Shown here: positions 57,754 to 64,000 of the stretch, piece by piece
Numbering within the stretch: position 1 is the first letter of the stretch
How the letters are laid out: every line of letters starts with the position of its first letter
From: Botryotinia globosa
Taxonomy: Eukaryota; Ascomycota; Leotiomycetes; Helotiales; Sclerotiniaceae
Assembly (NCBI GenBank): GCA_014898425.1
Contig: RCSZ01000003.1
Coordinates: 1,860,001 to 1,924,000, forward strand
Length of the DNA stretch: 64,000 bases
Direction: 5' to 3'
The notes under the pieces: generated by a model
Databases searched by the model: none
What the model saw: the letters and a program-made list of their open reading frames with translations, nothing else
Told to the model about the DNA's origin: nothing
Program-made: the position numbers and the translations under genes

Positions 57754-58445
57754 AGCGAACTTACGGGACCATTGTAGAATTATTAGGTAGCCGCGTTGCC
57801 TACAGGGCTTTACGTATAAAAGGGTGGCAAGTTATGGGTTTACAAGATTCGAAAGATTGGCCAGTGCCAACTTCGGGTCTGTGAAGCCCGCATCTCTCAA
57901 TGCATATCATCGGCGTCTAGTTGCAGTAACATTTGGCGCAAGTAGAAGGTATTGCATATGGCAGGGGTGACAAACATTGGTTCAATTTGGTTGGGACCAA
58001 GTGATAGCAGCAGTGTTTTCTTCACCAATGATTCTATGGCAAAAAGACTGAATCCTAGTCAAGTAATGTACGGGGATTGACCGGAAGTGTGTGCCGGCCA
58101 TCTGCAAGTTCGGGGCAACTGATGTCGGAGAGACTCCCGACGCCGAAACCACCCGCTTAACTCGGATTACCCCAAGGAATGCTCAGTTGCACAGAAGACT
58201 CTGCGGAGCCGTGTTGATAGCTCTGCAAAAAAAACAACTTAAATGTCGCTACGGGCGGCACATTCATGAGTCAATGGGTGACGCAGAGATTCTACATACC
58301 TATACCTGCACCACCTTAAAATATGGGTTCATTCACGGGGGAAACCAGGATACATACCCCCGTGAAAGGGAATTCTTACCAATGTCGAATTTCCGCATTT
58401 AATCCCTGCTGCAATAACTGTTTTGGTGTCTAACGGCAGGTATTA
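57754..58445. other. Intergenic, GC-richer patch and inverted repeat
   Basis: This lies between two orphan genes on the same strand. The ORF at 58091-58402 (plus) spans a relatively GC-rich patch but has no motif and overlaps the 3' flank of the next gene. An inverted repeat is at 58332-58366. Part of this interval must be the promoter of the gene starting at 57753. Confidence 0.45.
58332..58366. repeat. Perfect inverted repeat, 10-bp arms, 15-nt loop
   Basis: TTCACGGGGG (58332-58341) is exactly complementary to CCCCCGTGAA (58357-58366). It lies 80-115 bp past the stop of the 58446-59844 gene on the minus strand and could fold in its 3' UTR. Confidence 0.85.
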
Positions 58446-59844
58446 TCATTTTGGGCAATGCTTTGTAAGACGATCGGTGAAACCAGCCATGCTTGGCCTG
58501 AGATAATAATCTGGTTCTGATAAAAAGTTGACGGCAAGAAGTCTATGCCGGTACTGCTCCGAGTCCCATGCTCCCTATGAAGTAATGAGTAGGTTTTACT
58601 ACTGGACTCGTGCAGATATACACCAAGCCGATCTTGCTATTGACTGTAATTGAGTAGCTTCCACTCACCTGTCTGGATATACTAGGTCTCCCATATCTCA
58701 TTCTATCCAATCGTTCAAGATACGTCTGCAATCAGTTGGTGGGTCTGATATCCTGAATAGATTACCTTGGTCCAGACTCCAGAGGGCTCATTATCCGATT
58801 TGTAGCAATTCAAAATGTAACCCCATACCTGATGTACCTAGGTAGGTAGTCAGCAAATACATCGTTATCAATCTGCTGTTGATCACGTAATCATTTCACC
58901 CCTCCATCTAGCGAAGGTGGTATAATTTAGGTATGGTATGCCAAAGGCTTGTCCCGCCGTAGATCATAGATTGATCCGGCCTACATAGCTTACACGAATT
59001 TGGACAGCGTGCAGATGGATATATCACTCACTCATTAGAGATGTTACCCCAAACCCAGCGTTATGGTATGTGTTCGCAAACATTAGCCTAGTCATCCTTC
59101 AATTTATTGACAACTCACCTCAGACAGTAGTACAGGAACGGCGCAAGAGCTCGCATTAAGTCTGGTTGACCTGCAAGTCTTGATGTAAGTTTGGATATAT
59201 GAAGGGGTGTAAATGACTCCGTTCCATTGCAGTGATACGTTTCCATCACATTCTGTTGTAAATCGTGGTGAAACAAATTACCCTACCGACCTAGGTGGTG
59301 GCTGGATATTGAGCCATAGAGTTAACAGAAGTCAGAATGGATATTTAACACATTTGCATATTATGACGTGTTTTGTACTCGACGCCGGTATGCTTGAATG
59401 TAACCAGCCAAATGATGAAATGGCTGGCTTCCTTTCTAACACACGCCGGCGTTGTGATTAGAGAAAGCTTGTACTCACCAGCTTCTACTGATTGGTAGAT
59501 ATATAGTATTACAGCATTGGGGATGTATTTCATTTCACGATACATCACGTTACTCGAGGTAGGATTCTAGAATTCCAAATGCTAGAATGTGGAATGCTCG
59601 GATCTCTTATACTTATTACTTTACCAAGACCTTTCACATTAGACGATCGTTGTCTGCATCTATACATCGAATATCAGATACGACTTCTTTCATTATTAAT
59701 AAAGCGATACATATCTACTTATAACAGTTACCGGTAGATAAAGAGCCCTCCCTATCCCCAACCACGCTGATCTACCTCGCTAGTAGTCTCGAGCCAGTCC
59801 ATGCCACCACTGGCAGTACCTCTTTCAAACCACTTTTTGCTCAT
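58446..59844 (-). CDS. Hypothetical multi-exon protein, about 165 residues
   Basis: No single long ORF exists, but seven small exons join in frame: 59844-59776, 59566-59479, 59170-59119, 59087-59048, 58828-58766, 58725-58669 and 58574-58446. Donors are mostly consensus (GTGAGT three times, GTAACA, GTAATC, GTAGAT) and acceptors are CTAG, GCAG, TCAG or ATAG. The peptides have real-protein character: MSKKWFERGTASGGMDWLE, MYREMKYIPNAVILYIYQSV, QPDLMRALAPFLYYCLR, VWGYILNCYKSDNEPSGVWT, TYLERLDRMRYGRPSISRQ and GAWDSEQYRHRLLAVNFLSE. The last exon runs through PDYYLRPSMAGFTDRLTKH to a stop. Introns of 31 and 40 bp are suspiciously short, so exon 4 in particular may be wrong, and the first exon may extend upstream. 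The family is not recognised. No signal peptide. Confidence 0.5.
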
Positions 59845-60250
59845 ATAACAATCGTCGAAATGTACCGACGACCTATGAAGGACAGTTGATTTATCAGAAG
59901 TATTCCTAGACTTTCCTGAGAAGTGGACTCATAAAGAACCGCATGATACACAGAGGAAAGAAATCCTTAGTATTGAGTCTTGACTACCTGCCTACCTGGT
60001 GATTTGAGTGACTAGCGTTTCCTGTGGCTCTTTCATCGTTCCACTCATGAAGCTCGCATTACCAACAACACCCCACTTCACCTGGTCGTGCTACCCCCCA
60101 CGCTCGCCGCCAGACATGCTCTCCAAGCTATTTATTTTGCTCTGTACGGTTTCTATGGTTGATCATCAATGCGAAATATATAGGTACCATCGCGTCCAAG
60201 CAAGCAGTAAAACTTCGGGCCAGGTCGATTGTGTACCATAGTCAACAGAT
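59845..60250. other. Divergent intergenic region upstream of the transacylase gene
   Basis: The frame of the putative first exon of the minus-strand orphan stays open a little further here (SSVHFDDCYMS), so that gene may start upstream. The rest is the promoter and leader of the SidF-like gene; the ORF at 60008-60241 (plus) ends just before it and has no motif. Confidence 0.45.
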
Positions 60251-61952
60251 ATGGTTTCTACGATTGTGCATTTGCCAAATGGCTATCATATAACAGTCAA
60301 CCCTGTCTTTGGAGGCTTCTTTTTTAAGGCTAATGAGTTGAACACACATAGCAGCATTTTTCCTGCTGGCTGGACTGTCATTATCCAGACCGAGGATTAT
60401 TCCGACGAACATCCCTTAAACCGCGATTCGGAAGTTACAGAGCTTCAAGATGCGCCAGCCGAACGACATTCACACATACATCCTTTCAGAATTCCAACTT
60501 TACGCAATGATAGCCTCTTTATTTCTTCCATTTCGAACCCCTCGAGCAATGATTTCAAAGTTCCCATCAGCCCCACTCGGCAGATTGCGATGATGCTCTG
60601 GGCAACATTATACTGGTATTTCCATCAACCAGAACCGTCCCCATATGTTACCACAGCCGCTTCAAAAAATACACCTGATGCTGGAAAGCCAAAGGCAGAG
60701 TGGCGCATACATGTTAGGAGAGAGGGTGTGCTGCGGGGTCGCAACTTGATACAAAAGCTTGAAAGAATGGGGTTAATTACATCGGATGATTCGTCAGTTG
60801 GTCTCGCGATAGATGAGAATACACCCGAGGGATGGTCAAAAATGTTCACTTCAAGAAGAGCATTCTGGCAGCTGTCGGCACGGCTGTTCCTTTTTACTTT
60901 CAGCCCGAATCTATCTCTAGCTTCTCCGCAGAGCAGCCGACCGGGCTCACCCATCCGTGATACAACAAGCAACCAGTCTCCCGCCAATAAGAGAGATTCC
61001 ACCGAATCATTTACTTCTTCAGGGCTATGGTCACCAGCTTCCATTGGTCCTTTCTCATCTGGAAGCCATTTGCCGACATATTATCCACCACCTCCCACAC
61101 AATATACGAACACGTCAGGTGTGCGCCATCCCCTACGCCCCAAGCCACCCCGCCAAGGTGAGACGTTTTATACACGCTACATCCCTAGTGTAGGGCAATA
61201 CTTGTCTTTTCGAGTTGCTTCCTTATCCTCCAAGCCTGTGGTGTATAACGGTCCAGCCTCAAGCTTATCGCCCTTCCAAGACCATGCAAAAAGCACGTCG
61301 ATCCCCTCTATTGGGGCATGCTTGTCCGCAGATTTGCAATCCGCACACTCCCGCGCTATTGCACATGAAAGCGACAATACAACTGAAATGACAGATCTCC
61401 AGCTTTTAAACCGTTGGATGAATATCCCTCGGGTTGATACATTTTGGGGCTGCTCTGGTCCAATCGCTACACAAGAAGAATTTCTCAAAGCCAATCTGAA
61501 ATCTAATCATGCATTTCCCGTCATTGGTCTCTGGGATGGAAAGCCTTTTGGTTACTTTGAATTATATTGGGCAAAAGAAGATATCCTTGGGAAACATGTA
61601 GGTGATAGTGTAGGAGACTTCGATCGTGGTGTTCATGTTCTGGTTGGTGAACCTGAATATCGGGGAAAGCATAGAGTTCAATGCTGGATCACTGCTTTGG
61701 CGCACTGGGCTCTAGTACAAGATTACAGGACTAATTCCTTTGTGCTTGAGCCGCGGGTGGACAACGAGAGGTATTTTCCGATTTTCCTAGCTTCTCTTCC
61801 TTTCATCGCAGTCCTTCTTTCTAACTTACCCTAGGTTTATCTCACATTTGCAAGAGGCTGGCTTCGTCAAAGAGCGAGAAATCACCTTTCCTCACAAGCA
61901 GTCTGCATTCATGAAGCTGCGAAGAGAATGTTTCGAAGCGCCTGCATTGTGA
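60251..61952 (+). CDS. sidF: SidF-like hydroxyornithine transacylase (siderophore biosynthesis)
   Basis: Exons 60251-61770 and 61835-61952 give 545 residues; the 64-bp intron is GTATTT, branch TCTAACTT, acceptor CCCTAG. The start MVSTIVHLPNGYHITVNPVF and FKANELNTHSSIFPAGWTV match the N-terminal domain of this family. The middle (about 215-310) is Ser/Pro-rich and variable. The C-terminal GNAT/IucB-type acyltransferase domain has LNRWMNIPRVDTFWG, FPVIGLWDGKPFGYFELYWA, DFDRGVHVLVGEPEYRGKHR and, across the intron, FVLEPRVDNERFISHLQEAG with FPHKQSAFMKLRRE. Such enzymes acylate N5-hydroxyornithine in making hydroxamate siderophores (SidF with anhydromevalonyl-CoA; the related SidL with acetyl-CoA). 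Without splicing the protein would be 527 residues and lose the conserved end. It ends in PAL, not a canonical peroxisomal SKL-type signal, which leaves the SidF versus SidL choice open. Confidence 0.9.
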
Positions 61953-64000
61953 TTTTTTCAATACTCAATGCAACCTCGACACATCAAAGAGAATAAAACG
62001 TTTCTGCTCACAGGTGAATATTTACCGTGCTGAAATGATGGCGATAGTTGCACGACGCCAACTTTCTTGCGATGAAATTCCCATGAAAGTTTTCACGCCA
62101 GTAAGTCGCTGTTCGTATGGACCACAGGTCCACAGTACACTTAAGTGGTAATGGTACCGCACAAATCGGGCATACCTCTATCTTGCTCATCTACCCACAA
62201 TTATTACTCCACTCAATCATTTATCGTGCGGAGTTTCATGGACAACTGACAAGCAATACGTGCCGCCTTCAACTTACTTTGAAATGCACCATCCACACCC
62301 ACCAGATAGGATATGTGGGGAATTTGAAGCAACGAGACTCCTTGAATTTATGGTCAGTTATGCTAAGGCATGATTGATATAGTGGGGAATCATATCCGAT
62401 GTATCATGTATGTATGTGCATCAAAAATAGCCAGCCTGAAATACAATTGTTACCAAGAATACTGTAGAAGCATTTTGAAACTCGGCTATAATTTTGCTGA
62501 TGTTTGAGGCGAGTTTTACCCGTCTTGGTTCGAGCCCCTTCAAAACCGAAAAAGGCTTTGTGAGCGACTGCATGGCATTTTGGGGAGGAACAATCATGCA
62601 ATACGTGCAAGGGCAACTGCGGGGTGCAGAAGCTGATACACGTCTGATATCAAGTGTATATCCCTTTCTACTATGTATATATTTGGTGCCAATCGGATCC
62701 CAAACCTAGTCTTTTTATGAAAGCTTGACCCTACCTGATACTTGTCACAATATTCAAGACGGTTGACGATATCAGATTCAGAGAAGAAGTTTATTAGTTT
62801 CTTTGATCAATCCCAGCATTCAACATCCCCGACAACATTCGGCTATAATTCCAAATAAAATTTACGCCTGTTTCAATTGTGTATAGTAGATTCAACAATT
62901 TTGGACTCGAAAGTCGGTGAATGGGCTATACCACCATGTCAAAACTGTATCGGTCTTGCCGATTACTGGGTGCATCGGGATACTGTGGCTTCTCACTACA
63001 TATACAATACCTTTCTCAGCAGCTAAATTCAACAACCTCTCACTGCTTCCCGTCCCTTGTCTTGCGAGACATCATTTTTCATATGCAAAGCAAAAAGGGT
63101 ATATGCCGGTGGCAAAGATTCTGAAGTAATGTGAGAAGGAGTAGGACATTCCTCCGTAAAAATAGATCTCGCCTTTCCATACCTCTTCAAACGTCCCAGC
63201 AAGAATGATACCATAAGGAGGGTGTCACCGCGACGCCACACAAATGCATGAAAATTAAAAGACGCTTAGAGAGTACACTTGTACAACGTTTCACCTACCT
63301 AGGTAGCCTTCAGACGGAAATGGAACGACGGAAAAGCCCCACAAAGCGCAATCTGATACGGAGTCGGTCTACCGGTCGATCCTGATTGCACTAATTGAGC
63401 TATCACAAGTGATATCATCATATAAATTGAAAATACCTGTATTTCGTCACCTTGGGTACAACGTGGTTGTCAAGTCTGTTAGCACCATTCGATGTGCAGC
63501 TATGCAGTCATTGTTTAAGAGTCCATGGGAAAATCATCATGCTGGAGGTTTTGCGGAATCATTTGTGCACGGCAAGAGTGCTTTATTAGGGTTTCGACAA
63601 AGGTGTATGTTTTACTGGTTTCAATGTACGATCATATGATATGATTTGAGATTCTTGGGGAGGGGGGCGGGTTTCACGAGGACTCTCTCGGAGAGTTCAC
63701 CCTGCCAACGACCTCTCCGACCTCTTCTATCAACAACAACGACAAATGAAAAATATGTATATCTGAAATGCAAAAGGAATTGAGATGATCATTAGCTTTT
63801 AATTATTTGAAGTTTATTTGAAGGTTTGTTGTATATTAAAATTGAAAAAAAAAAGACAATCAAATTATCAAGCGTCTTCTAAGAGGTATGAAAAAGCTGA
63901 TCAAGATTCCGTCCTTTTTTTCCTCTTCTCCTTCTCTCTCCTCCCTTACAGAATGGGATGACCTGGCTTGTTTGTCTACGTATGGATTTAATAATGATGG
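61953..64000. other. Intergenic to window end, no supported gene
   Basis: About 2 kb. ORFs at 62008-62190, 62404-62616 and 63029-63241 (minus) and 62117-62377, 62494-62709, 62917-63129 and 63409-63639 (plus) lack motifs. TACCTAGGTA occurs at 63296-63305. A GC-rich patch with ACTCTC/GAGAGT complementarity lies near 63681-63695. No further siderophore gene is seen before the edge. Confidence 0.45.

Noticed and set aside
62473..62545. tRNA-like stretch with GGTTCGAGCCCC and complementary 7-nt ends about 73 nt apart
   Set aside because: The T-stem does not pair beyond two bases and no anticodon or D-arm can be drawn; probably coincidence or a heavily decayed tRNA.
63355..63412. tRNA-like A-box on the minus strand (TAGCTCAATTAGTGC)
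   Set aside because: No T-arm and no matching acceptor stem follow.
1..64000. CRISPR arrays, bacterial operons or ribosome-binding sites
   Set aside because: The tandem arrays have no spacers, and gene structure is eukaryotic with introns throughout.

Overview
This window is nuclear DNA of a filamentous ascomycete. Genes are interrupted by short introns (mostly 48-120 bp) with CTAAC/CTAAT-like branch sites, intergenic DNA is AT-rich and full of simple repeats, and the conserved proteins (Psf3, mitochondrial MnSOD, Tim50, a GH72 glucanosyltransferase, an OS-9/Yos9 lectin, a SidF-like transacylase) are of Pezizomycotina type. I infer a leotiomycete, probably of the Botrytis/Sclerotinia group, from overall protein resemblance; a database search would be needed to fix this.

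Layout. 0-2 kb: a divergent pair, GINS subunit psf3 (-) and mitochondrial sod2 (+). 2-9 kb: gene-poor, with one small orphan ORF and an F-box-like protein (-). 9.7-11.4 kb: tim50 (+). 13-16.8 kb: a 1043-residue Ser/Pro-rich protein of unknown function (-), read here across a 385-bp intron. 18.3-19.7 kb: GPI-anchored GH72 beta-1,3-glucanosyltransferase (-). 22.8-24 kb: GNAT acetyltransferase (-). 27.7-28.4 kb: Ser/Ala-rich GPI cell-wall protein (+). 31-32.2 kb: a short-chain dehydrogenase with an in-frame stop at codon 6 of its only good ATG (-). 32.9-34.2 kb: a secreted protein built from repeated six-cysteine modules (-). 35.1-35.5 kb: a small Nif3/CutA-like protein whose only intron appears to be GC-AG (+). 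36.5 kb: a small orphan (+). 37.7-39.2 kb: yos9 (-). 39.2-48 kb: minisatellite-rich DNA around a C2H2-like zinc-finger protein (+). 48-49.7 kb: a compact orphan ORF behind a long, apparently spliced leader (-). 50-60 kb: gene-poor, with orphan genes made of small exons (-). 60.3-62 kb: a SidF-like hydroxyornithine transacylase of siderophore biosynthesis (+).

The genes do not form one pathway. Three encode secretory-pathway or cell-surface products (GH72 enzyme, Ser/Ala-rich wall protein, Cys-module protein), and Yos9 acts in ER quality control of such proteins. sod2 and tim50 are mitochondrial. The siderophore enzyme is at the right edge, so any cluster partners would lie beyond the window. 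The most unusual items are the Cys-module protein with introns at matching positions, the GC-AG intron, the disrupted dehydrogenase, a multi-exon orphan with very short introns, the repeat-rich spliced leader at 48.4-49.7 kb, eight copies of one palindromic decamer, and several perfect inverted repeats. All coordinates and splice sites were worked out by eye from the sequence.
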